From Larkinella rosea (lineage in GTDB: Bacteria > Bacteroidota > Bacteroidia > Cytophagales > Spirosomataceae), in assembly GCF_003858635.1 (NCBI RefSeq), contig NZ_RQJO01000011.1, positions 62,001 to 126,000 on the forward strand: a stretch of DNA of 64,000 bases. The letters are read 5' to 3'. Shown in pieces: positions 51,283-59,327 of this stretch; position 1 is the stretch's first letter, and every line of letters begins with the position of its first letter. Below the pieces are notes generated by a model. That model had not been told where the DNA came from and did not search any database. It worked only from the letters and a program-made list of their open reading frames with translations. The translations under genes and the position numbers were made by a program.

Positions 51283-52191
51283 TTAAACTTCCGCCAATTG
51301 TTGTTTCACCGCCGTGATTCCCCGCGCAACTTCGCTGTCAAAATCATTCCAGACGCACTCCAGCGATAAACCGCCCTGGTAATTAATCTGTTTCAACGCA
51401 CGGAAATACGGCCGGAAATCATCGCCTTTTATACCCGGCGCACTGCGGGTTTGTTTTTCCGCAATGTGGCAGTGCGTAATGAATTCCTTGTATTTGATGA
51501 TTTCCTCCGGTTTTTCGTCGTCTTTCAGCATGTGGTAAATGTCGCATTGCAGCTTAAACCACGGATTGTTGACTGCCTGAATGATTTCCACCCCTTCGGC
51601 CAGGCTATTGATAAAATTGGTTTCGCTCCGGTTGAGCGGTTCCACGGCCAGCGTAACGCCGTGTTTTTCGGCCAGCGGAGCCATCTTCTGACACAACGCA
51701 ATATGCTGCGCTTTGGCCGTGGCCCGGTCGAAGCCGTCGGGAATGGCGCGTGAACCACCGCTGCCAAAGACGATATTTTTAGAACCGCACTCCTTCGCCC
51801 GTTTGAGCGCGAGGTCGGCCCGCTGCAAAATGGCTTCGTGGTGGATCGTCGGGCCTACTGATTTCAGCGTGCCGGGAAAAAAGTAGATGTAGGAACGAAC
51901 CGGCAGGCCTTCTTTTTTCAACGCCAGGCGGTTTTTTTCGTATTGTTCGTCGCCCGCTTCGGGAATCAGAAACCGGCCGACGCTTTCCTCAATGAATGAA
52001 AAACCCAGTTTTTTTAACATTTCTGCCTTTTCGTACGCGGCACAAACGCCCAGCGGCAGCGTTAATCCGGCGCTGGATTTGTCGATCGTTCCGGCCTGAG
52101 CCAGGGCCGTTGCGCCCGTGATTCCGGCCAGAACGCCGGCGCTGTGTTTAAAAAAGGTTCTTCGCGAGGTAGGGTTTTCGATTGAATTCAT
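51283..52191 (-). CDS. Tat-exported sugar phosphate isomerase/epimerase-like TIM barrel
   Basis: This protein has 302 residues from ATG 52191; a TTG start 15 nt earlier is possible. It opens with a twin-arginine signal (SRRTFFK at 9-15, then a hydrophobic stretch). The AP-endonuclease-2/hydroxypyruvate-isomerase fold follows, with the four metal ligands in order: Glu in LAVEPLNR, Asp in QCDIYHM, His in THCHIAEK and Glu in LSLECVWN. The substrate is unknown; family members isomerise or epimerise keto sugars. The stop lies 6 nt from the convergent regulator gene, with no terminator between. Confidence 0.85.
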   Translation of the reverse strand: MNSIENPTSRRTFFKHSAGVLAGITGATALAQAGTIDKSSAGLTLPLGVCAAYEKAEMLKKLGFSFIEESVGRFLIPEAGDEQYEKNRLALKKEGLPVRSYIYFFPGTLKSVGPTIHHEAILQRADLALKRAKECGSKNIVFGSGGSRAIPDGFDRATAKAQHIALCQKMAPLAEKHGVTLAVEPLNRSETNFINSLAEGVEIIQAVNNPWFKLQCDIYHMLKDDEKPEEIIKYKEFITHCHIAEKQTRSAPGIKGDDFRPYFRALKQINYQGGLSLECVWNDFDSEVARGITAVKQQLAEV

Positions 52192-52417
52192 GGCAATGCG
52201 GGCCAATTATCGGATTGAGTGAAGAAAGGTCGAAGCACTAAAGGTAGTATAAATCCGGATCGCCAGGACTGCTCGTGGGCGATTTCAACAAAGATTTAGG
52301 CTTAAAAGCCCGGTCAGTCGCGGAGAAGATTTCGGGCGAAGGTTGAGTTCTGCGTAATTTTCGGTAAAGTTGCCGGATGCTACTTACGCCGTATTGCGCT
52401 TTAATCCGAAAAACCCC

Positions 52418-53242
52418 ATGGAAACCGTTGTTGACCTGAGACTTGCGGTATTGATCGATGCCGATAATGTGCCGTATGCCAACGTGCGGGGCATGCTGGA
52501 AGAAATTGCCAAATACGGAACGCCGACCTTTAAGCGGATTTATGCCGACTGGACCAAACCGACGGTTGCGGGCTGGAAAACCGTGTTGCTCGAAAATGCC
52601 ATCACGCCCATTCAGCAGTACAGTTACACGACGGGCAAGAACGCGACGGATTCGGCCATGATCATCGACGCGATGGACATTCTGTACACGGGCCGGGTCG
52701 ACGGTTTTTGTATCGTTTCGAGCGACAGTGATTTTACGCGGCTAGCCACGCGCCTGCGCGAAGCCGGGATGAAGGTGTTTGGAATTGGTGAGAAGAAAAC
52801 GCCAACTCCTTTTATATCAGCCTGTAATAAGTTTATTTACCTGGAAATTCTGAAGAAAAACGAGGCCGTCCCGGTGCTCGAACCGGTGATGATGAAAAAC
52901 CGGTCGCGGAAAAAAGCAGCGGCAAAACCGGTCGAAATACTGGTCAAACCGGTAAAAGAACCGGAACCGATTGCCGTTGTGGAAACCGAAGCGATTGGTA
53001 AGGTAAACAAAGAAGTCATCAAGATGATCGCCGACAGCATCAATGACCTGGCCGACGAATCGGGCTGGGCCTTTCTGGGCGAGCTTGGCAATTTGTTGCC
53101 TAAAAAACAGGCCGATTTCGACCCCCGGAATTACGGTTTCAAGAAGCTGGTTCCGCTCCTGAAAAACATCGAGCAGTTTGAAATCGATGAACGGGAAACC
53201 GGCAAGGGAAACTTCAAACTGGTGTATGTTCGGGTGAAATAA
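52418..53242 (+). CDS. NYN-domain (LabA/DUF88-like) protein with C-terminal OST-HTH/LOTUS domain
   Basis: The 274-residue protein starts at METVVDLRL (52418); a TTG 48 nt earlier is less likely. Residues 1-145 are a NYN PIN-like nuclease domain with acidic residues in LIDADNVPY, KNATDSAMIIDAMD and SSDSDFTRLA. A lysine/proline-rich linker (about 150-190) leads to an OST-HTH/LOTUS domain (about 200-274, GWAFLGELGNLLPKK, FDPRNYGFKKLVPLL). Family knowledge: NYN domains are metal-dependent RNases, and LOTUS domains bind RNA, notably G-rich or quadruplex RNA. A cytoplasmic RNA-processing role is inferred. TTG-N19-TAAAGTTG at 52343-52372 is a weak promoter candidate. Confidence 0.9.
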   Translation: METVVDLRLAVLIDADNVPYANVRGMLEEIAKYGTPTFKRIYADWTKPTVAGWKTVLLENAITPIQQYSYTTGKNATDSAMIIDAMDILYTGRVDGFCIVSSDSDFTRLATRLREAGMKVFGIGEKKTPTPFISACNKFIYLEILKKNEAVPVLEPVMMKNRSRKKAAAKPVEILVKPVKEPEPIAVVETEAIGKVNKEVIKMIADSINDLADESGWAFLGELGNLLPKKQADFDPRNYGFKKLVPLLKNIEQFEIDERETGKGNFKLVYVRVK

Positions 53243-53462
53243 ACCGGTTTTCGTGTAAAACGGCGATTTTATGGGTTGAAAACCGGTAACGAGCACTCAC
53301 AATTCAGACCTCTTTTTCGAGACTTCAGCCCGATCAATTGCGGGTTGATTACCTGGTTGCACGGACATCCGCGTCTCGGCCGCTAGCTTTGTTTTGTCGG
53401 GTACCCGATCCAGGCGATTTCCGCTTTGGCTGGCTGCCCGCTGAACAAGGTAATCAACGGCC

Positions 53463-54317
53463 ATGAAACAACCTGAATTTCGAAAACGCCGACCGTGGCT
53501 CTACCTGCCGGTTTTTGTTGGTTTGGTATTTCTTCAATTCTCCTGTACGCCAAAATCGACGGTTTCGGTGGAACCGGGACCCGATTCGCAACCCAAATCG
53601 CTGCGGTTGCAAAAAATAACAGCGGGTGAGCAGAATGTACAGCAGTATACGTATAACGCTGAGGGAAAGCTAATTACTTTACAAACGGATTGGGTTTATA
53701 CCGATAGTTTGGTGACGACGTCAAATACAAAGTCTGATCTGGAATACGATACCCAGCAGCGTCTGAAACAAATTACGACCAATGGAAACTTCCGGGTGAA
53801 GTTTTATTACGAAGGAAAGCTGTTTGATAAAACCGAAGAGTACGATCATAAAAACCGCCTTGTCGTTACGCATTTTTACCTTTTCAATGCCGATGGCCGG
53901 CTGGTCGAACTGCTCGATCAGATTCACAATACCGACAACGATACGTTTGAAAATTCATCATTTATCAAATATCGGTATACGTATGACAATCGTGGAAATG
54001 TACAATCAATTGAAGGGTTTAGCCGTCGACCCGGCGATTCGGCTTTCAAAGCCACACAGACTAGTTATTACGAAGACTACGACGACAAAAAGAATCCAAA
54101 CAATCCCGTCGCTAGTTATCCATTTGTCCCTCAGGAATCAATACAGGTCAATAATCCGGGTAAAATTACGACCAGAAATGCGGTTACACAGGCCGTTTTG
54201 TCCACTGAAATGCTGACGTATCAATACAATGCAGAGGGTTATCCGACCCAACGAACCCGGCAGGTAACCACGACCCGAACGTATCCGGCCAGCACGGTTT
54301 ATTACCATTACGAATAA
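53463..54317 (+). CDS. Outer-membrane-type lipoprotein with YD/RHS-like repeats
   Basis: This 284-residue protein has a lipoprotein signal with lipobox LQFSC (Cys28). The mature part shows repeated beta-strand units typed Y.YNAEGKL, YDTQQRLKQI, FNADGRLVEL, YTYDNRGNVQSI and YQYNAEGYPTQ, which resemble the repeats of RHS/YD proteins and of Bacteroidetes DUF4595-like lipoproteins. No enzymatic motif is visible. A TAGCTTTG box at 53384-53391 may be its -7 element. Single gene, closed by the terminator at 54330. Confidence 0.8.
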   Translation: MKQPEFRKRRPWLYLPVFVGLVFLQFSCTPKSTVSVEPGPDSQPKSLRLQKITAGEQNVQQYTYNAEGKLITLQTDWVYTDSLVTTSNTKSDLEYDTQQRLKQITTNGNFRVKFYYEGKLFDKTEEYDHKNRLVVTHFYLFNADGRLVELLDQIHNTDNDTFENSSFIKYRYTYDNRGNVQSIEGFSRRPGDSAFKATQTSYYEDYDDKKNPNNPVASYPFVPQESIQVNNPGKITTRNAVTQAVLSTEMLTYQYNAEGYPTQRTRQVTTTRTYPASTVYYHYE

Positions 54318-54329
54318 ATTATTAATTTA

Positions 54330-54358
54330 AAGCCGGGGCGTTGCAAGCGCCCCGGCTT
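54330..54358. terminator. Intrinsic terminator between convergent genes
   Basis: AAGCCGGGGCG (54330-54340) and CGCCCCGGCTT (54348-54358) form an 11-bp GC-rich stem. The upstream A/T-rich run (ATTATTAATTT) acts as the T tract for the minus-strand gene; on the plus strand the T tract is weak. Confidence 0.75.
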
Positions 54359-54361
54359 GAC

Positions 54362-54628
54362 TCAATGACCTCCGCCGTAAGCCGGTTTATTGATCTGCGG
54401 TTTTCCATCGCGGTTGCGGTTCGGATGGGTTTCGCGGACGTTGGCCGACGTTGCATCTTCATCGCCGTCCAGGTATTTATCCTCGATATCGGTCGGCGTA
54501 ATGTCCTGAATATCTTCATCGGGGAACTGGCTGCCCGGTCCGTTGGTACCACCAGCCGATTGATTGCCCAAACCCGCCGGTCCGATGGCTTTTTTCGCTT
54601 CTATTTCCTCTTTGCTCTTCTCTGCCAT
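54362..54628 (-). CDS. Hypothetical 88-residue hydrophilic protein
   Basis: A highly polar, probably disordered protein: it begins MAEKSKEEIEAKKAIGPAGL, is rich in Gly, Asp, Asn and Pro, and ends KPAYGGGH. No TM, signal or cysteine. Similar short disordered proteins are seen in Spirosomaceae but no function is known to me. The 153-nt gap upstream to the trpF-like gene has no other feature. Confidence 0.6.
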   Translation of the reverse strand: MAEKSKEEIEAKKAIGPAGLGNQSAGGTNGPGSQFPDEDIQDITPTDIEDKYLDGDEDATSANVRETHPNRNRDGKPQINKPAYGGGH

Positions 54629-54781
54629 GACTTTGCTCTTTTCAGGTGGAAAAAGGATTGATTATCCTTTAGATAACCCGTCAGAGCAGTGTAGTGTTTT
54701 CCTTTTAATCGGTTTTGATCATGGAAACTGGCAATGTTTACACTCAATACCGTTCCGTTTTTTGACACAGTATTCTATAAA

Positions 54782-55444
54782 TCAGGTAGTTGGAAAGCGG
54801 CATTGCCGCCCAAACCGGGCAAACGCCCTGATTTTATCAAAATCTTTGGTTCCGTCCGGCTGTTCCAGGCCGGAGTTTGCGTCAATGCCCGCAGGTCGAA
54901 CCTGACCGATGGCCGTAGCGACGTTTTCCGGTTTCAGCCCCCCGGCCAGAATAACCGGAATGGAAACCGTCTGCACGATTTTTCGACTCAGATTCCAGTC
55001 GTGCGTTTGACCCGTACCACCCAGACGGTCTTTCGTTCGCGAATCCAGTAGCAGCCGATCGACGTATTCTTCGTATTCTTGTGCTTTTTGCAGAGCATCT
55101 TCGCCGGTCACGTGAATGGCCTTGATCAGTTCGACATCCGGCAAAAGCCGACGCAACTCGAGGACGCCGACCACGGGCAGATCGTCGTGAATCTGAATGG
55201 CGCGGACGCCAACCGAACGCGCGATCTCGGCGATTTCGGCGGCATCGAGCAGGTGCGTTACCAGCACCGTCCGGATGTGATCCGGGACGGCTTCCACAAT
55301 CGTTTTTCCCGTTGCCGCCGAAATCCCGTCTTCTGCCCGGTGCGTAAGCCCAATTAAAAATCCCAGCGTATTCGCTCCGGCGTCGATGGCTCCCAGGGCT
55401 TCGGCAACCGTCTGAATACCGCAAACTTTAATAAAAGGCTCCAT
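54782..55444 (-). CDS. trpF: Phosphoribosylanthranilate isomerase-like protein, outside a trp operon
   Basis: This 220-residue TIM barrel keeps the TrpF active-site pattern: general base Cys8 in IKVCGI, general acid Asp134 in LLLDSRT, the phosphate-binding GGTGQTHDW and LAGGL, and the end motif IDANSGLE (canonical IDVSSGVE). TrpF converts phosphoribosylanthranilate to the carboxyphenylamino deoxyribulose phosphate in tryptophan synthesis. No other trp gene lies in this window. The changed end motif and the TGKT segment leave room for a related isomerase. Its neighbours are a disordered protein and a cupin. Confidence 0.85.
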   Translation of the reverse strand: MEPFIKVCGIQTVAEALGAIDAGANTLGFLIGLTHRAEDGISAATGKTIVEAVPDHIRTVLVTHLLDAAEIAEIARSVGVRAIQIHDDLPVVGVLELRRLLPDVELIKAIHVTGEDALQKAQEYEEYVDRLLLDSRTKDRLGGTGQTHDWNLSRKIVQTVSIPVILAGGLKPENVATAIGQVRPAGIDANSGLEQPDGTKDFDKIRAFARFGRQCRFPTT

Positions 55445-55499
55445 GCAGGCTGCTTCAACAACCGGTTTTACTAAAAAGGTGTTTTAAGTCTGCTGATAA

Positions 55500-55859
55500 T
55501 CAATATTTTAATTCGGTAGTAACAAACTCCAGTACCTGATCGCCGGTATTTTGCAGATCGTGGATGGCGGGGCCTTTCTGGAGAATGTTGTAAAAAGAAG
55601 TCTGGTTTTTTTGAAAACGCAACGGCACCTGGCTGCCGTCGGCCTGATTGGAAACCCCCTCGCCATCCTGCAAAACCGTCCAGAAATAATCGTGACTGTG
55701 GCGGTGGTAGTGAATGCGTTCGCCCGGTTGCAGGCTGATGTGCCACACTTTGACTTTGTCATTTTCGAACAACAGGGTGTGACCCACTTCTTCGTTGTCT
55801 TGGTAGTGTTGCAGTTCTTCCTGCAAGGCTTCCGCGGATGGACTGGGATAGGCTGACAT
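55500..55859 (-). CDS. Cupin-fold protein
   Basis: This 119-residue single-domain cupin has the metal-binding first motif (PGERIHYHRHSHDYFWTVLQ, ligands among His50, His52, His55) and a second, weaker motif near AIHDLQNTGDQVLEF. A helix with ALQEELQHYQ precedes the barrel. Small cupins of this type are often dioxygenases or sugar-binding proteins; no substrate can be assigned. It lies 55 nt upstream of the trpF-like gene on the same strand. Confidence 0.85.
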   Translation of the reverse strand: MSAYPSPSAEALQEELQHYQDNEEVGHTLLFENDKVKVWHISLQPGERIHYHRHSHDYFWTVLQDGEGVSNQADGSQVPLRFQKNQTSFYNILQKGPAIHDLQNTGDQVLEFVTTELKY

Positions 55860-55897
55860 AGGAGCTGGGGTTTGGGATTTTAGATCTGCTACTATTC

Positions 55898-55965
55898 GAT
55901 CGCTATGCGACCAGATTAAAATGTATTACTGGGTTTTTCTACAAATAGCCGGTCGCTTAGCGACC
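55898..55965. repeat. Pair of short REP-like palindromes
   Basis: GATCGCTATGCGACC (55898-55912) and GGTCGCTTAGCGACC (55951-55965) are near-identical 15-bp palindromes 53 bp apart in the gap between the cupin and amidohydrolase genes. Sequence is unrelated to the 24279 REP family. Confidence 0.7.
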
Positions 55966-55978
55966 CAAAATGGGATAC

Positions 55979-57340
55979 TTATTGCTTCTCCAGCCGCTTC
56001 AATTCCTTCTGGATATACGCTTTCGACAGCCAGTTGGTCCCGATCATGACACCTTCGATGTTTTTGGTCTGGCTGATGTCGTTCAGCGGATTGCCGTTCA
56101 GCAGAACCAGATCCGACACATTACCGGTTTTGATCGTGCCCGCATCCGGTTTTTTGAGGTACGAAGCCACATTGACGGTTCCGGTTCGCAGGGTTTCGTA
56201 CGGCGTCAGACCGGCGCCCACCAGAAACTTCATTTCGTGGTGAATCGAAAAACCGGGTACGTTCAACACCTGGGGCGCATCGGAACCCAGCAGAATATCG
56301 ACGCCGTTTTGCTGACAGGCCAGCAGGATTTTCCGGCGCATGTCGATGTACTTTTCCGCGTGTTCCTTCGAAAATTTCGGATTGTTGTTGTAGTTGTTTT
56401 TCGTGTTCATCCAGTTCTGAACCTCCGACGCCTTCATGTATTTCATTTCGGGGTCGTTCGCAAAGGCGGAAGCCGGTTGGGGCGACAGCCAGCGTTCGGC
56501 CAGGGCTTCGGTCGGCACCAAGCGGATGTTTTTGTCGTGCAACCCTTTCACCAGTTTCGGAATCAGCGCGGGGTCGGCGCGGTAACCGATCCAGGACCCA
56601 AACAGCCCGGTTTCCTGCTCCACCAGCGTGTCGGAACCCGGTGTAATGGCTTCGATAAAACTGTCGAGGTGGTCGATGGACGAATAACCGGCATCGATTG
56701 CCATCCAGGCGCCGACGTTGAACGAAACGTGTCCGATAAAGGGAATGCCGACTTCCTTGGCGGTTCTGGCAATGGCCGGGAACGTTTCTTTGGTCAAACC
56801 GGGGTGTAGTTTCAGGAAGTCATAGCCGGCGGCTTTCTGATCGCGCACCATCTGCGCACCCTGTTCCGCCGACTTGACGGTTTGCCCGCTGAACGACGGC
56901 CCGGCGGGGTAAAAATGCGGCCCCAGAATCTCCCCGCTGTTGATTTTACTGCGCAGTTCGAGGTGTTTGGCGTGGCCGAGCATCCCGCGAATCGTTGTAA
57001 TGCCGTTGGCCAGATACAGAACCAGCACGTCTTTCATCGGCTCGATCTCGTCGACGGGCGGAACGTGGGCGTGCATTTCGGCCCAGCCCGGCGTCAGGTA
57101 TTTTCCCCTGGCATCGACCACCAGCGCATCTTTTCCGTACTTCACTTTGCCAGCCGCACCCAGTCCGGTAATTCGGCCATCTTTCACCACAACCGTTTGA
57201 TTTTCAAGGACACGTTCCTGATCCATCGGGATCACATTGACCGACTTCAGCACGATTTCCCGCTGCCGGTTGCTGACCAGTTCCTGAGCAAAAACCGCTT
57301 GGGCCAGCACCAGGAATAAAAGGGTAAGGAAGCTGCGCAT
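55979..57340 (-). CDS. Exported metal-dependent amidohydrolase (imidazolonepropionase/prolidase-like)
   Basis: This 453-residue protein has a signal peptide (MRSFLTLLFLVLAQAVFAQ). It belongs to the amidohydrolase superfamily: HxH in WAEMHAHVPP, a Lys likely to be carboxylated in FLKLHPGL, His in PFIGHVSF and SSIDHLDS, and the final Asp in LLGSDAPQ. The C-terminal strand block (GNVSDLVLLNGNPL) closes the composite beta domain. Family members hydrolyse cyclic amides or Xaa-Pro dipeptides; the substrate here is unknown. It is a single gene with its own promoter at 57393-57423. Confidence 0.9.
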   Translation of the reverse strand: MRSFLTLLFLVLAQAVFAQELVSNRQREIVLKSVNVIPMDQERVLENQTVVVKDGRITGLGAAGKVKYGKDALVVDARGKYLTPGWAEMHAHVPPVDEIEPMKDVLVLYLANGITTIRGMLGHAKHLELRSKINSGEILGPHFYPAGPSFSGQTVKSAEQGAQMVRDQKAAGYDFLKLHPGLTKETFPAIARTAKEVGIPFIGHVSFNVGAWMAIDAGYSSIDHLDSFIEAITPGSDTLVEQETGLFGSWIGYRADPALIPKLVKGLHDKNIRLVPTEALAERWLSPQPASAFANDPEMKYMKASEVQNWMNTKNNYNNNPKFSKEHAEKYIDMRRKILLACQQNGVDILLGSDAPQVLNVPGFSIHHEMKFLVGAGLTPYETLRTGTVNVASYLKKPDAGTIKTGNVSDLVLLNGNPLNDISQTKNIEGVMIGTNWLSKAYIQKELKRLEKQ

Positions 57341-57392
57341 AATTCTGGAGGGTTGGGGTAGATCGAAAACCGCTCATGCGGTGTATTTCCAC

Positions 57393-57423
57393 GAAATCTA
57401 TATACTTTTTCCCGCAGAAGCAA
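57393..57423 (-). promoter_or_regulatory. Promoter of the amidohydrolase gene
   Basis: On the minus strand TTG (57423-57421), 20 nt, then TAGATTTC (57400-57393) matches TTG-N20-TAnnTTTG with one mismatch. The spacing equals that of the promoters at 39500 and 57726. Confidence 0.55.
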
Positions 57424-57505
57424 TACAATGCAGGCAACGAAGCCGCTGTCGGGTAAATCGTTTCGGTGCGAATCCAAACCGGAATGCCTTGGTAAACAAA
57501 TGGAT

Positions 57506-57583
57506 TTTTAATCTCGTTTTAATGGGCAATTAGTTAGATTTAAGATCGTTTTAAGTTTGAAAATCTGATTTATAAGACCTTTG
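57506..57583 (+). promoter_or_regulatory. Five phased repeats plus -7 box, candidate activator-dependent promoter
   Basis: TTTTAAT (57506), TTTTAAT (57517), AATTAGT (57528), ATTTAAG (57538) and TTTTAAG (57549) stand at 11, 11, 10 and 11 bp steps. Twenty nt after the last repeat is GACCTTTG (57576-57583), a -7-like box. This is the same geometry as at 49191 and 61387. Transcription would start near 57590. Confidence 0.6.
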
Positions 57584-57589
57584 TGTAAG

Positions 57590-57668
57590 GTTTTGCACAA
57601 AAGCTTTAAGTGATCATAACGTTGAGTAAATCATAAAAGACCAGCCACCGTGAGCTGGTCTTTTATTT
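57590..57668 (+). ncRNA. Candidate small RNA ending in an intrinsic terminator
   Basis: A strong terminator hairpin (stem 57635-57645 with 57654-57664, 11 bp, T-rich tail) stands between two divergent protein genes, where no known transcript should end. Upstream on the plus strand is the phased-repeat promoter at 57506-57583. Together they define a transcript of about 75-80 nt with no ORF. A small stem GTGTAAGG...GCACA may lie near its 5' end. Strand and ends are inferred from promoter and terminator only. Confidence 0.45.
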
Positions 57669-57725
57669 TACAGATCGTTTAATCCGGACGCAAACCGGAT
57701 AACTCTCCCGCTTCCGTGGTTCGGC

Positions 57726-57756
57726 TTGGGGAACACCCGCTCCCGGTTTATCTTTG
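57726..57756 (+). promoter_or_regulatory. Promoter of the alpha-L-fucosidase gene
   Basis: TTG (57726-57728), 20 nt, TATCTTTG (57749-57756): a full match to TTG-N20-TAnnTTTG. The ATG at 57780 is 24 nt downstream, so a TTG start at 57726 is excluded. Confidence 0.75.
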
Positions 57757-57779
57757 CCCGGACCTATGTTAAAACCGCA

Positions 57780-59198
57780 ATGCGTTTTCTACCCCAACTT
57801 CACCACCAGTCGCTGTTGACGGCGTGCCTGCTTTCCCTGGCAACGCTGATTGCCGCTGCCCAGCCGAAACCGGCAAAAACCGCTTCATTGACGCAAAATC
57901 AGCAGGATTTTGTCGATCTGCGTTTCGGCATGTTCATTCACTTCAACATCCCGACGTTCATGGAGGAAGACTGGGCCGACCCCGATGCGTCACCTTCGCT
58001 GTTCAATCCCACCAACCTCAACTGCGACCAGTGGGCCAAAGCCGCCAGATCGGCGAACATGTCGTATGGCGCGCTGACGACCAAACACCACAGCGGTTTT
58101 TGCATCTGGAACACCAAAACCACCGACTACAACGTCATGAACAGCCCGCTGAAACGGGACGTGGTGAAGGAATACGCCGATGCGTTCCGGGCAAACGGCT
58201 TGAAAGTGATGTTGTATTATTCGATTCTGGATACGCACCACAAACTGCGCCCCGGTTTTATTACGAAGCAGCACATCGCGATGGTGAAAAACCAGTTGAC
58301 CGAACTGCTGACGAACTACGGCGAAGTTTCGGCGCTGATCATCGACGGCTGGGACGCGCCCTGGTCGCGGATTTCGTACGACGATATTCCGTTCGAGGAA
58401 ATCTACCGGCACATCAAATCCATTCAGCCCAACTGCCTGGTGATGGACCTGAACGCGGCCAAATACCCGGCGGAAGCGTTGTTTTACACCGACATCAAAT
58501 CGTATGAACAAGGCGCGGGGCAGCACATTTCGAAGGAAACCAACCGCCTGCCCGCGCTCTCGTGTCTGCCGATCAACAAAACCTGGTTCTGGAAAACCAG
58601 CTCGCCGACCGAACCCGTCAAAGACCCGGTGGTTCTGGTAAACGACAACCTGATTCCGTTCAATAAAGCGTACTGCAATTTCATTCTGAACGTGGCCCCC
58701 AACCGCGACGGACTGATCGACGACAACGCGCTGACGGCTTTGGCAAAAATCGGTCAAATCTGGTCGGGCAACGAAGTACGGGCCATTCTGCCGGTTTTCG
58801 ACGCCCCCATCATTTCGACGAATCTGGCGAAACACCAGCCCAGCAACGCGAGCTGGAGCAATGATATGTGGCTCATGGATTTTGGGAACGACGACAATTT
58901 CAAAACCGCCTGGCAATCGAATCCGACGGTGACAAAACCGTGGTACGAAGTGGTTTTCGATCAGGAAAAACCGTTTAATCTGATTACGATTCTGGAAAAA
59001 CAACCCGGTATTACGAAGTACCGGCTGGAATATTTCACGAGTGGAAGCTGGAAACCGATTCTTTCGGGAACCGACAGCGGACGGGCGAAAATCAACCGGT
59101 TCAATACCGTCAAAGGCAGCAAAGTCCGGATTCTGATCGATGAATTTACAAGCCCACCAGCCATTGCGGAATTGGGCGTTTATAACGAGAAGGAATAA
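57780..59198 (+). CDS. Exported alpha-L-fucosidase, GH29
   Basis: The 472-residue protein has a signal peptide (about 1-27, cleavage near AAA-Q). The GH29 barrel shows RFGMFIHFNIPTF, the signature LTTKHHSGFCIWNT (His103-His104), and the expected nucleophile position in ALIIDGWD (Asp189). Residues about 350-472 form a galactose-binding/F5-8-type C-terminal domain (WYEVVFDQEKPFNLITI). It hydrolyses alpha-L-fucosyl residues from glycans, probably in the periplasm. No SusCD pair accompanies it. The stop is followed at once by a purine-rich inverted repeat. Confidence 0.92.
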   Translation: MRFLPQLHHQSLLTACLLSLATLIAAAQPKPAKTASLTQNQQDFVDLRFGMFIHFNIPTFMEEDWADPDASPSLFNPTNLNCDQWAKAARSANMSYGALTTKHHSGFCIWNTKTTDYNVMNSPLKRDVVKEYADAFRANGLKVMLYYSILDTHHKLRPGFITKQHIAMVKNQLTELLTNYGEVSALIIDGWDAPWSRISYDDIPFEEIYRHIKSIQPNCLVMDLNAAKYPAEALFYTDIKSYEQGAGQHISKETNRLPALSCLPINKTWFWKTSSPTEPVKDPVVLVNDNLIPFNKAYCNFILNVAPNRDGLIDDNALTALAKIGQIWSGNEVRAILPVFDAPIISTNLAKHQPSNASWSNDMWLMDFGNDDNFKTAWQSNPTVTKPWYEVVFDQEKPFNLITILEKQPGITKYRLEYFTSGSWKPILSGTDSGRAKINRFNTVKGSKVRILIDEFTSPPAIAELGVYNEKE

Positions 59199-59326
59199 AG
59201 GAATAAAGGGAAGAAGGGAGGAAAGGAGAAAAGGGGTAACGGTTTGCCGGTGTCAATGTCTTCCTTCCGCCTTCCTCCCTTTCCTCCCTTTCTCCCTTCT
59301 TCCCTTTCCTCCCTTCCTCCTTTAAC
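59199..59326. repeat. Purine/pyrimidine inverted repeat between fucosidase and regulator genes
   Basis: AGGAATAAAGGGAAGAAGGG and GAGGAAAGGAG on the left face long CTTCCTCCCTTTCCTCCC-type tracts on the right up to 2 nt before the regulator ATG. The right half also contains tandem CTTCCTCCCTTTCC units. It is of the same type as the gaps at 6169, 31438 and 34007. Confidence 0.75.
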
Positions 59327-59327
59327 T

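Noticed and set aside
51283-52206. TTG start at 52206 for the sugar isomerase-like gene
   Set aside because: The ATG at 52191 gives a complete Tat signal and normal start; the five extra residues add nothing.
59244-59327. N-terminal extension of the CusR-like regulator
   Set aside because: The extension only translates a pyrimidine tract (Pro, Ser, Leu, Phe); response regulators begin at MKTLVIEDD.
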